A stretch of DNA of 64,000 bases from positions 372,001 to 436,000 of the forward strand of contig NZ_BLIV01000004.1 of the NCBI RefSeq assembly GCF_009811755.1, in the 5' to 3' direction. The translations under genes and the position numbers were made by a program. This DNA is from Roseobacter cerasinus. GTDB lineage: Bacteria > Pseudomonadota > Alphaproteobacteria > Rhodobacterales > Rhodobacteraceae. A model generated the notes under the pieces. The model was not told where the DNA came from, did not search any database, and was given only the letters and a program-made list of their open reading frames with translations. Below are positions 26,104 through 33,788 of the stretch, piece after piece (the first letter of the stretch is position 1; every line of letters begins with the position of its first letter).

Positions 26104-27489
26104 TTGGACACGCTGATCCTCTCGCGCATCCAGTTTGGCGCGAATATTTCTTTTCATATTCTTTTCCCGACGATCACGATCGCTCTGGGTTGGGCACTTT
26201 TGTTCTTCAGGCTGCGGTTCAACGCGACCGGAGAGCGGAAGTGGATGGATGTCTATGTGTTCTGGGTGAAGATCTTTGCACTGTCCTTCGCGATGGGCGT
26301 GGTCTCGGGCATCACCATGTCATTCCAGTTTGGAACCAACTGGCCCGGGTTCATGGAGACCGTGGGCAATGTGGCTGGGCCGCTCTTGGCCTATGAAGTC
26401 ATGACAGCCTTCTTCCTTGAGGCGGTTTTCCTTGGGATCATGCTGTTCGGCGCCTCGCGGGTGAAGCCCTGGGTGCACACGCTTGCCACTTTCCTCGTGG
26501 CCTTCGGCACGACCATGTCGGCCTTCTGGATCCTCGTGCTGAATTCCTGGATGCACACCCCGCAGGGGTATGAACTGCGCGACGGCATCGTGCATGCCAC
26601 CGACTGGTTTGCCATCATCTTCAACCCGTCAATGCCGTACCGGCTGGTGCATATGCTGCTCGCATCGGGCCTGACCGTTGCTTTCCTGGTCGCTGGCATT
26701 TCCGCGTTGCGGTTGCTGTGGGGGGATCGGGCTGAGAGTGTGAAAACCACGCTGCGCTTTGGCATCATCACCGGCGCCGCGCTGATCCCGCTGCAAATCC
26801 TGGCGGGTGACTTCCACGGGCTGAACACGCTGGAGCATCAACCGGCGAAGGTGGCTGCGATGGAGGGCAATTGGGAGACCGGGCCGAACATTCCACTGCT
26901 GCTCTTTGCGGTGCCGGACGGAGACGCGCGGCAGAACAATTTCGAGATCGGTGTGCCAAGCGGTGCATCGATCATCCTCAAGCACAAGCCGTCTGGCGTT
27001 GTGCCCGGTCTGAACGATTTTGTGGCCGAGGATGGGACAGCGCTGCACCCGCCGGTGGCGCCCGTCTTCTACAGTTTCCGTATCATGGTGGGCACGGGCA
27101 TGGCGATGCTGGTTCTGTCGTGGGGCGGGCTCTACCTGCTGCGCCGCTATGGGGCGGGCGACATGCCGACGGTGCCGCTGGTGGGCTTTGCCGCGATGAG
27201 TTTCAGCGGGTGGATTGCCACGCTGGCCGGGTGGTACACCACCGAGATCGGGCGGCAGCCCTGGCTTGTGCAAGGAGTGCTCAGCACCAAGGACGCGGTC
27301 AGCGATGTGCCCGCTGGTATGGTGATGGGCACGCTGATCGGCTATCTTGCGATCTACGCGGCGCTGACCATCGCTTATATTTCGGTGATTACCTACCTGG
27401 CGCGCAAGGCGTCGCGAGGCGAGCCGCTCTCCACCCGCCGTTATCCGCGCAGTGGCGAGGCCGAAGTCGCCGTGATCCCGGGGGAATAG
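26104..27489 (+). CDS. cioA: cytochrome bd-type (cyanide-insensitive) ubiquinol oxidase subunit I
   Basis: 461 residues if translation starts at TTG 26104 with GAGGG upstream; this places DTLILSRIQFGANISFHILF at the very N-terminus as in relatives. A longer reading from 26017 would run through the upstream dyad. About nine membrane helices; heme/quinone segments include ISFHILFPTITIALGW (axial His), GVVSGITMSFQFGTNW, and WYTTEIGRQPWLVQG (conserved GRQPW). The Q-loop is short, which marks the CioA rather than the E. coli CydA subgroup. It oxidises ubiquinol with oxygen and resists cyanide and often NO. Subunit II follows after three bases. Confidence 0.94.
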   Translation: MDTLILSRIQFGANISFHILFPTITIALGWALLFFRLRFNATGERKWMDVYVFWVKIFALSFAMGVVSGITMSFQFGTNWPGFMETVGNVAGPLLAYEVMTAFFLEAVFLGIMLFGASRVKPWVHTLATFLVAFGTTMSAFWILVLNSWMHTPQGYELRDGIVHATDWFAIIFNPSMPYRLVHMLLASGLTVAFLVAGISALRLLWGDRAESVKTTLRFGIITGAALIPLQILAGDFHGLNTLEHQPAKVAAMEGNWETGPNIPLLLFAVPDGDARQNNFEIGVPSGASIILKHKPSGVVPGLNDFVAEDGTALHPPVAPVFYSFRIMVGTGMAMLVLSWGGLYLLRRYGAGDMPTVPLVGFAAMSFSGWIATLAGWYTTEIGRQPWLVQGVLSTKDAVSDVPAGMVMGTLIGYLAIYAALTIAYISVITYLARKASRGEPLSTRRYPRSGEAEVAVIPGE

Positions 27490-27492
27490 CAG

Positions 27493-28503
27493 ATGGAAAC
27501 CTTTGGCGATCCGGCAGTTTGGCTGCCATGGACCTTCGCGGCCCTCATGGGGCTTTCGATCCTCATCTATGTGATTCTGGACGGTTTTGACCTGGGCGTC
27601 GGGCTGTTGATGCCCCTGGCCGATGATGCGGAGAAAGACCTGCTGGTGGCCTCCATCGGCCCGTTCTGGGATGCAAATGAAACCTGGCTGGTGCTGGCTA
27701 TCGGCCTGCTGCTCGTCGCGTTTCCACCCGCTCATGGGATCATCCTGACTGCGCTCTACTTCCCGGTCTTCGTGATGTTGGTGGGCCTGATCCTGCGCGG
27801 CGTCTCGTTTGAATTCCGCGCAAAGGCGCCCATCGCTCAGAAGCCACGGTGGAACCTCGCCTTCTTTCTGGGGTCGCTGCTGGCCGCGATGAGCCAAGGT
27901 TTCATGCTCGGCATGTACGTCATGGGCCTCACTTGGACGGTTAGCCACGTGGCCTTCGCGCTGCTGACGGCGGTCTTCCTGACGGTCGGCTACAGCTTCA
28001 TCGGCGCGGCGTGGTTGATTGCAAAGACGGGCGGCGACCTGCAAGCCCGGGCTGTGGGCTGGGCGCGCGGGGGCATCTGGGGGCTGATCTTTGGCATTGG
28101 CGGGATCTCTCTGGCCACGCCGTTCGTCAGCCCCCGTATCTTCGACAAATGGTTCAGCCTTCCGGAGTTCTTCTATCTCTCGCCAATGCCGCTCTTGTCG
28201 CTGGCGCTGGTCGGCTATCTCTGGTGGCAGATCCGCCATCTGCCGCGCCCCGACGACCGCCGCGCCTGGGGGCCGTTTGCCGCCGCCATGGCACTTTTTA
28301 CGCTGGCCTTTGGGGGGATGGCATATTCCTTCTACCCCTATGTCGTGCCGGAGCAGATCACGATCTACGACGCTGCTGCAGCACCCGAAAGCCTGTCTAT
28401 CATTCTGATCGGCACGCTCTTCGTGCTGCCCGCGATCCTTGGCTACACAGCGCTGTCTTACTACATCTTCCGTGGCAAGGCGACTGAGCTGCGCTACGAC
28501 TGA
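27493..28503 (+). CDS. cioB: cytochrome bd-type ubiquinol oxidase subunit II
   Basis: 336 residues, the usual CioB length (shorter than E. coli CydB). Membrane segments begin with LPWTFAALMGLSILIYVILD, and the family's DGFDLGVGLLMP plus FWDANETWLVLAIGLLLVAFP are present near residues 27 and 57. Forms the heterodimer with CioA. No CydX-like small subunit or cydDC assembly genes were found in the window. Confidence 0.94.
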   Translation: METFGDPAVWLPWTFAALMGLSILIYVILDGFDLGVGLLMPLADDAEKDLLVASIGPFWDANETWLVLAIGLLLVAFPPAHGIILTALYFPVFVMLVGLILRGVSFEFRAKAPIAQKPRWNLAFFLGSLLAAMSQGFMLGMYVMGLTWTVSHVAFALLTAVFLTVGYSFIGAAWLIAKTGGDLQARAVGWARGGIWGLIFGIGGISLATPFVSPRIFDKWFSLPEFFYLSPMPLLSLALVGYLWWQIRHLPRPDDRRAWGPFAAAMALFTLAFGGMAYSFYPYVVPEQITIYDAAAAPESLSIILIGTLFVLPAILGYTALSYYIFRGKATELRYD

Positions 28504-28573
28504 ATTCGCTTTCGCTCACCAGGGTTGCGGCCTAGCATCACCCCGGCGAGCGAAACAGGCGGATCAGGCGGAC

Positions 28574-29590
28574 GTGCAGAAAGAGACATTCGGGGCGCTG
28601 CAAGGGGAGCCGGTCGAGGCGGTGCGCTTGCGTGGGGGAGGACTTGAAGCGCGGCTGATCACCTATGGCGCGCGGCTGACGGAGCTCTGGGTGCCTGATG
28701 CTAAAGGTGATTTAGCGGATGTGGTTCTCGGGTACGGCAATCTCGACGGCTACGTGCAGAGCGGCGCTTTTGCTGGTGCAACCTGCGGTCAATACGCCAA
28801 CCGGGTGGCGGGTGGCCGTTGCATGATCGCGGGAAAGCCACTTCAACTGGACCGCAACGAAGGCGGCAACCATCTGCACGGTGGCACCGCCGGGTTTGAC
28901 CGCAAGCTGTGGCACATCGCGGCGCTAGAGGAGCACAGTGTCACATTTGTGGCCTCCACAGGAGACGGTGAAATGGGCTTTCCGGGCCACTCCAACCTGT
29001 GTGTTCGCTACAGCTTGACCGGCACGGGGATGCTGGAGATCGAGATGACGGCTGATACTGATGCGCCGACACTGATCAATATGGCGCATCATTCCTATTT
29101 CAATCTCTCGGGGCAGGGCGGCGATGATGTGCTGGATCATCAGCTTCAGATTGCCGCTCCGTTTTACACGCCCGTCGACGGTGAGAACCTGGCGACGGGC
29201 GAGATCGTTGCGGTGGCTGAGACCCCTTTTGACTTTCAGGAGCTGAAACCCATAGGGCGAGATATCGGCACCTTGGGTGGCGGCTATGACCACAACTGGT
29301 GTTTGACCGGGGCGACGCCAGCGGCCTGCCTCTTTGATCCCATATCAGGTCGCCGGATGACGCTCGACACCAATCAACTTGGCTTGCAGGTCTATACCGG
29401 CGGCGGGTTTGACGGGACCGAACGCGGGAAAGCGGGGCAGCCCTTGGGCCGCTTCGCTGGTGTGGCGCTGGAGACGCAGGTGTTTCCCTGTTCGCCAAAC
29501 TTCGCTCATTTCCCGAACTGTATTCTGCAGCCCGGCGAGATCTATCGCCACGACATGCGTCTGACCTTCACCGCTAATCTGCCGGTATGA
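28574..29590 (+). CDS. aldose 1-epimerase (galactose mutarotase family)
   Basis: 338 residues if GTG 28574 is used. The 45 residues upstream in the same frame overlap the cioB 3' end and look unlike the family, so they were left out. Beta-sandwich markers: TYGARLTELWVPD, GATCGQYANRVAGGRC, catalytic base region LHGGTAGFDRKLW, catalytic His in MAHHSYFNLSG (about residue 171), DHNWCL and the C-terminal Glu in ALETQVFPCSPNF. It interconverts alpha and beta anomers of hexoses or pentoses in the cytoplasm. The 3' end overlaps the convergent phosphatase gene by 17 bases. Confidence 0.92.
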   Translation: MQKETFGALQGEPVEAVRLRGGGLEARLITYGARLTELWVPDAKGDLADVVLGYGNLDGYVQSGAFAGATCGQYANRVAGGRCMIAGKPLQLDRNEGGNHLHGGTAGFDRKLWHIAALEEHSVTFVASTGDGEMGFPGHSNLCVRYSLTGTGMLEIEMTADTDAPTLINMAHHSYFNLSGQGGDDVLDHQLQIAAPFYTPVDGENLATGEIVAVAETPFDFQELKPIGRDIGTLGGGYDHNWCLTGATPAACLFDPISGRRMTLDTNQLGLQVYTGGGFDGTERGKAGQPLGRFAGVALETQVFPCSPNFAHFPNCILQPGEIYRHDMRLTFTANLPV

Positions 29591-30251
29591 GGTCGGAAAA
29601 AAGCTGTGGGTCGGCCCAGTTGTTGAACCGCCGCGCGCAGGTCTCCCCGGACAGATCCCTGCTAAGATAGCCTTCGGTGTAGAGCCAGAAATCGACGCCA
29701 GCGGCGCGCGCTGTCTCGAAATCAATGGCGCTGTCTCCCACATAGATGGTCTGCTCTGGTGTCGCAGACAGCCGGGCCATCGTGGCGTGCAGCGGTGCCG
29801 GATCGGGTTTGCGGGGCTGATCGGGTGTCGCCCCGATGATCACATCGAAGAAGGGCGACAACCCCATCTCGTCACAGATATGGCGGGCGGGTCCCTCGGG
29901 CTTGTTGGTGCAGATGCCGAGCGACAGCTCCGCGCTGCGTAACCATTCAAGCTGGGGCAGCACGCCGTCATATAGTGCGGTCAGTGCCACGCCATTGACG
30001 GCATAGGCATCGAGAAAGCGCGCGAGCGTTGTGCGATGCAGATCGGCCGTTGAGCCTCCGGTTGCGGCGAGACCGCGCTGCACCAGCTTTTCTACACCAT
30101 TGCCCACAAATGAGATCGTTGTCGCCAGATCGACGGGCCCACGCCCCAGTGGCTCCAGCGCGGCGTTGAGTGCGGCTTGCAGATCGGGGGCGCTGTGGAT
30201 CAGCGTGCCGTCGAGATCAAAGATCACGCATGTTTTGCGGGGTGGGGTCAT
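29574..30251 (-). CDS. gph: HAD hydrolase, phosphoglycolate phosphatase type
   Basis: 225 residues. HAD motif I FDLDGTLIHSAPDLQAAL (residues 11-28, nucleophile Asp), motif II ICTNKPEG region, motif III/IV GDSAIDFETARAAG. The cap with FVGNGVEKLVQRGLAAT matches phosphoglycolate phosphatase, which removes 2-phosphoglycolate made by oxygenation or DNA repair. Its ATG overlaps the stop of the upstream gamma-glutamyltransferase-like gene by one base. It is convergent with the epimerase. Other small phosphorylated substrates cannot be excluded. Confidence 0.88.
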   Translation of the reverse strand: MTPPRKTCVIFDLDGTLIHSAPDLQAALNAALEPLGRGPVDLATTISFVGNGVEKLVQRGLAATGGSTADLHRTTLARFLDAYAVNGVALTALYDGVLPQLEWLRSAELSLGICTNKPEGPARHICDEMGLSPFFDVIIGATPDQPRKPDPAPLHATMARLSATPEQTIYVGDSAIDFETARAAGVDFWLYTEGYLSRDLSGETCARRFNNWADPQLFSDLIPAD

Positions 30252-31846
30252 CAGTATCCCACCGCCGCGCCATCCTTGCGGGGGTCTGACCCCGCAACAT
30301 AGCCCCGCCCAAGCAGGCGGTGGATCAGCTGCGCACCGCCAAAGCCAAAGGCGTTTTCCGGTGCTTCAAGCGACAGCTGGTGGCCCATCGCCCGCAACGC
30401 GTCCAGCGTTGCGGCGGGCAATGTGTCTTCGCAGGCGACGCCCAGCCCGTCGGTGACGCGCCAGCGTGGTGCATCGGCGGCCATCTGTGGATCTTGCCCG
30501 AAGAGCTGTGTGCGCAACACCATCTGAACATGCCCTTGGGCCTGCATGGGGCCACCCATCACGCCAAAGCTCATCCTTGGGCCGTTGGCAGCCATCAGAA
30601 ACCCCGGGATGATGGTATGAAATGGGCGTTTGCCGGGAGCGACATAATTCTGATGTTTGGGGTCAAGGCTGAACCCGGCGCCTCGGTTCTGCAGGGCGAT
30701 GCCGGTGCCGGGCACAACGACACCCGAACCAAAACCGGCATAGTTGGACTGGATGAAAGAGACCATCATGCCGGACGCATCCGCTGCGCTCAGATAGACC
30801 GTGCCGCCGTGTTTGGGTGCGCCGGACTGGAAGTTGGTTGCGCGCGCGGGGTCGATCAGCCGGGCGCGGTCGGCCAGATAGCCGTCGTCCAGCAGATCCT
30901 CCACGGTCACGTCCGTCATGTGATCGAGATCGGCGACATAGCTTTCCGCATCGCGTAGCGCCAGTTTCATCGCCTCGATTTGCAGGTGAAGGGCGCTCGG
31001 GTCGTCTGCATCCATGTCCCGAATGTTGGTATGGGCTAGAATACCCAACCCCATCAGCGCCGCGATGCCCTGACCGTTGGGCGGTATCTCGTGCAGGGTG
31101 ACATCGTCAAAGGCCTTGCTGATCGTTCCGCACCAGTCCGCGGCATGGGCGGCCATGTCGGCTTCGGTCAGGGCTGCTCCATGTGTCTTTGCGAAGGCTG
31201 CGATTTCAGCGGCAAGCTCTCCGGTGTAGAAGGCCGCGCCGCGCGTCTCGGCGATCAGGCGCAGGGTCCGCGCATGGCCGGGGCTGCGAAAGTACTCCCC
31301 TGCGGCGGGCGCACGCCCACCCGGCAGAAACGTTTCGGCAAAGCCAGGCTGGTTGCGCAACTGATCCGCCGCACGCCGCCAGAGCGTGGCGATCACTGGA
31401 GTGACGGGAAAGCCCTCTTCGGCATAGCGGATTGCGGGCTCAAAAAGGCTCGCAAAATCGAGCTTGCCAAAGCGCTCTGACAGCGCGACCCAGGAGGAAA
31501 CTGCGCCGGGCACGGTCACGCTTTCCCATCCATGGAAGGGCATCTTGTCGAGGCCCGCAAAGCGCTCTGGGGTCCATGCTGTCGGGGCGCGGCCAGAGGC
31601 ATTCAAACCGTGCAACTCCTGCCCGTCCCAGAGGATCGCAAAAGCATCTGAGCCCAGGCCATTGCCCGTGGGCTCAACCACCGTCAACGTGATTGCGGCG
31701 GCAAGAGCTGCGTCGACCGCATTGCCTCCGCGCGATAGCATGCTGAGGCCCGCCTGTGCAGCCAGAGGGTGCGAAGTGGTCACGATATTGTCCGCCGCCA
31801 CGGCAGAGCGGCGGGACGGGTAGGGATGCTGGGCGCGCAGCTGCAT
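30251..31846 (-). CDS. gamma-glutamyltransferase family protein, no signal peptide (YwrD-like)
   Basis: About 531 residues from ATG 31846. Ntn-hydrolase layout: large-subunit start VAADNIVTTSHPLAAQAG and LSRGGNAVDAALAAAITL, then the autoprocessing Thr in PKHGGTVYLSAADASGMMV (about residue 340), and SNYAGFGSGVVVPGTGIALQ. Classical periplasmic GGTs have T-x-H-x-S/D after the nucleophile; here it is T-V-Y-L-S, and there is no export signal. It therefore resembles the YwrD-type cytoplasmic group of uncertain substrate. Co-transcribed with gph. It could hydrolyse glutamyl amides, possibly including those of the 17-24 kb operon (speculative). Confidence 0.88.
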   Translation of the reverse strand: MQLRAQHPYPSRRSAVAADNIVTTSHPLAAQAGLSMLSRGGNAVDAALAAAITLTVVEPTGNGLGSDAFAILWDGQELHGLNASGRAPTAWTPERFAGLDKMPFHGWESVTVPGAVSSWVALSERFGKLDFASLFEPAIRYAEEGFPVTPVIATLWRRAADQLRNQPGFAETFLPGGRAPAAGEYFRSPGHARTLRLIAETRGAAFYTGELAAEIAAFAKTHGAALTEADMAAHAADWCGTISKAFDDVTLHEIPPNGQGIAALMGLGILAHTNIRDMDADDPSALHLQIEAMKLALRDAESYVADLDHMTDVTVEDLLDDGYLADRARLIDPARATNFQSGAPKHGGTVYLSAADASGMMVSFIQSNYAGFGSGVVVPGTGIALQNRGAGFSLDPKHQNYVAPGKRPFHTIIPGFLMAANGPRMSFGVMGGPMQAQGHVQMVLRTQLFGQDPQMAADAPRWRVTDGLGVACEDTLPAATLDALRAMGHQLSLEAPENAFGFGGAQLIHRLLGRGYVAGSDPRKDGAAVGY

Positions 31847-31967
31847 GGTGCAAAGCTCTCCGGGTGGCAAAGGCGGGCACCGCGTGTCTGCGCAGGCCCG
31901 CCGGATCAGCTGCGATCTGATCGCCCCCGGCGCAAATGGTCAAGCGGTCGATGACCTCAAAATGAGA

Positions 31968-33044
31968 TCAGCCGACTTTGAAGCCCCAGAAACTTGTCCG
32001 ACCCGCCATGAAATACCCGTCGACGCCCCGCAGCCGCCCTTGCAGCTCGACCGTGTCGCCCGCCGACAGCAGCGCCATGGTCTGGGTCTGCAGGTTGGTT
32101 CGTTCAGAGACATGTGGCCCTGTCACCTCGGCCAGTGACCCGGCCAGCACATCTGTGCCATTCAACAGCAAGCGGGCACCCAATTGCGCCTGATCGGAGG
32201 TGTTTTCCTTGAACGTCAGCGCAGCACCAAAGAGGTAGCTGCCCGCCACCGGGGCGACAAACTGGTTGCTGCCGGCGTCCAGCACACCCTGATCGTTGAA
32301 CTCGGCCGCGTTGATGGCGATTGTCGTCCAGACGTTCGGCGCTGTGTAATTGTCGAAATTCGTGACGCCCTTGAAGCGCGGCAGGTTCGGCTGCGCGACC
32401 ACACCGGTGGCCGCATCGACCACAAGCCCATCGCGGAAATCCGTGCCATTGGCGGAGGTGGCCAGGCGCAGGTTGTCACTGCCAAAGAGACCAAAGAGCG
32501 CCCTTGTGCCGAAATCCTGCTGGAAGACAAAGCCCGCGTCCCCGCCGCTCGTTTCCTTGTTCACGGTGGAGATCATGTTGCCGTCGCCACCGTCTGCGGC
32601 ATAGAGCGCTGTCCAGAGAGCCCCGTTCAGCTTAGCCGAGAACGGTGCCGAGGGCAGGGAACTCATACCGATCCCGAAGGCTGCGATATCCTGCAGGTCG
32701 TCGCTGTCCAGATCCATCCAATCGGAGCCGTCATGCACCACCAAGGCATCCCGTCCGGTGACATAGGCGCGCCAGCCGGGCTTAGGGGTAAAATACTGCC
32801 ACAGGCCGTTCTCGAACATCGTCAGCTGCCCGCCATGTCCGGCCCAAGCGCCGGTCGGAGCGTCGCCCACGATGTGCCGATCCCCCTCGGTCGGGGTGGC
32901 GGGCGGTACGGTCTGGTCATCCGTCAGCACGGCGAGCTGCGTCAACACGTCCAGGATGCGCAGCGCCTCATTATGCGTGACATGCTTTTGCGCCTGACTG
33001 GGCTGGATGAACGGCAAAGACAGGCAGTTTGATGTATCGGCCAT
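31968..33044 (-). CDS. DUF2793 protein with C-terminal C1q/TNF-like domain
   Basis: 358 residues from ATG 33044; the 57-residue extension in a longer frame is arginine-rich and unlike the family. Residues 1-100 are a DUF2793 domain (LPFIQPSQAQKHVTHNEALR, then a VGDAPTGAWAGHGGQLTMFE segment). The C-terminal 135 residues look like a C1q jelly-roll: FVAPVAGSYLFGAALTF, RLLLNGTDVLAG, and a terminal SFWGFKVG. Such proteins occur widely in Rhodobacterales, some near phage or gene-transfer-agent structural genes; here there are none. A surface- or particle-bound carbohydrate- or receptor-binding role is plausible but unproven. Confidence 0.82.
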   Translation of the reverse strand: MADTSNCLSLPFIQPSQAQKHVTHNEALRILDVLTQLAVLTDDQTVPPATPTEGDRHIVGDAPTGAWAGHGGQLTMFENGLWQYFTPKPGWRAYVTGRDALVVHDGSDWMDLDSDDLQDIAAFGIGMSSLPSAPFSAKLNGALWTALYAADGGDGNMISTVNKETSGGDAGFVFQQDFGTRALFGLFGSDNLRLATSANGTDFRDGLVVDAATGVVAQPNLPRFKGVTNFDNYTAPNVWTTIAINAAEFNDQGVLDAGSNQFVAPVAGSYLFGAALTFKENTSDQAQLGARLLLNGTDVLAGSLAEVTGPHVSERTNLQTQTMALLSAGDTVELQGRLRGVDGYFMAGRTSFWGFKVG

Positions 33045-33275
33045 CGGAATTCCCATGCGAAGAAAGTTGCGTTGGCAAACCTGGGCGAAAGCCGTTGCAT
33101 CGGACTTAAGGGACCGCGCGCTGTCTTTGCGGGGCAGTGATCTGCTGCGCATCGTGGCTTTAGCCCGGCGGCGTTTGATGGTATTTGCATCGCATGTTGC
33201 GGGAATAAAGCGCATGGTTGTCCCGTAATGAGAGCAGTGCCATGGCTAAAGTCTGCTGCGAGGGTGTCATCTGAT

Positions 33276-33788
33276 ATGCGTCTGTTTCCAAAAATCATTC
33301 TGGCCTTGATCGTTCTGGCTCCCGCGGTCTCTGCGCAGTCACAGCGGCCCGCAAATTGCGAGATTGCGACGGTGCAGGATCCGGAGCGTCAGGTGCTGTC
33401 CTGCGCGTTTGGTGTGACAATCGAACTCGATGCGGCGGCGCAGATGGGGTTTCTTGGGGTCACAGATGGCGGCGCACCGGATGTGATTGAGCTGGACAGC
33501 GGCGCGGTGCTGCTGGAGGTTGCACCCGGAGAGGCGCGCCCGCAAATCAGAACCCCCCACGCGATCGCGGCGGTCCGCGGCACCATCTATGTCGTTGAGG
33601 TCGAAGGTGATAAAACGTCGGTCTTTGTGATCGAGGGTGAAGTCGCTGTTACGCAACGGGATGCAAACGGTGCTGATGTGATCCTGCGGGCGGGTGACGG
33701 GGTGGATGTGCGCGATGGCGCCGCACTTGAGGCCCGACCCTGGCCTGCGGAGCGGGCCGCAGGGTTGCTGGCGCGCTTCGGCAGATGA
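33276..33788 (+). CDS. exported FecR-domain protein
   Basis: 170 residues from ATG 33276, where a signal peptide begins (MRLFPKIILALIVLAPAVSA, cut before QSQRP). The mature part carries a FecR-type beta domain: VLLEVAPGEARPQIRTPHAI, AAVRGTIYVVEVEGDKTSV, IEGEVAVTQRDANGADVIL. It lacks the membrane anchor of sigma-factor regulators. Its last four bases overlap the start of the CHASE2-cyclase gene, so the two are co-produced. A periplasmic sensory partner for the CHASE2 domain is the likely role (inference). Confidence 0.85.
   Translation: MRLFPKIILALIVLAPAVSAQSQRPANCEIATVQDPERQVLSCAFGVTIELDAAAQMGFLGVTDGGAPDVIELDSGAVLLEVAPGEARPQIRTPHAIAAVRGTIYVVEVEGDKTSVFVIEGEVAVTQRDANGADVILRAGDGVDVRDGAALEARPWPAERAAGLLARFGR

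Noticed and set aside
25360-26157. Open frames of 172 and 150 codons crossing the cio promoter gap
   Set aside because: They overlap known genes or the dyad, have no recognisable domain, and no good ribosome-binding site decides a start.
26629-28239. 536-codon open frame opposite cioAB
   Set aside because: It is an antisense shadow of two well-supported genes; its translation is rich in Arg, His and Gln with no family features.
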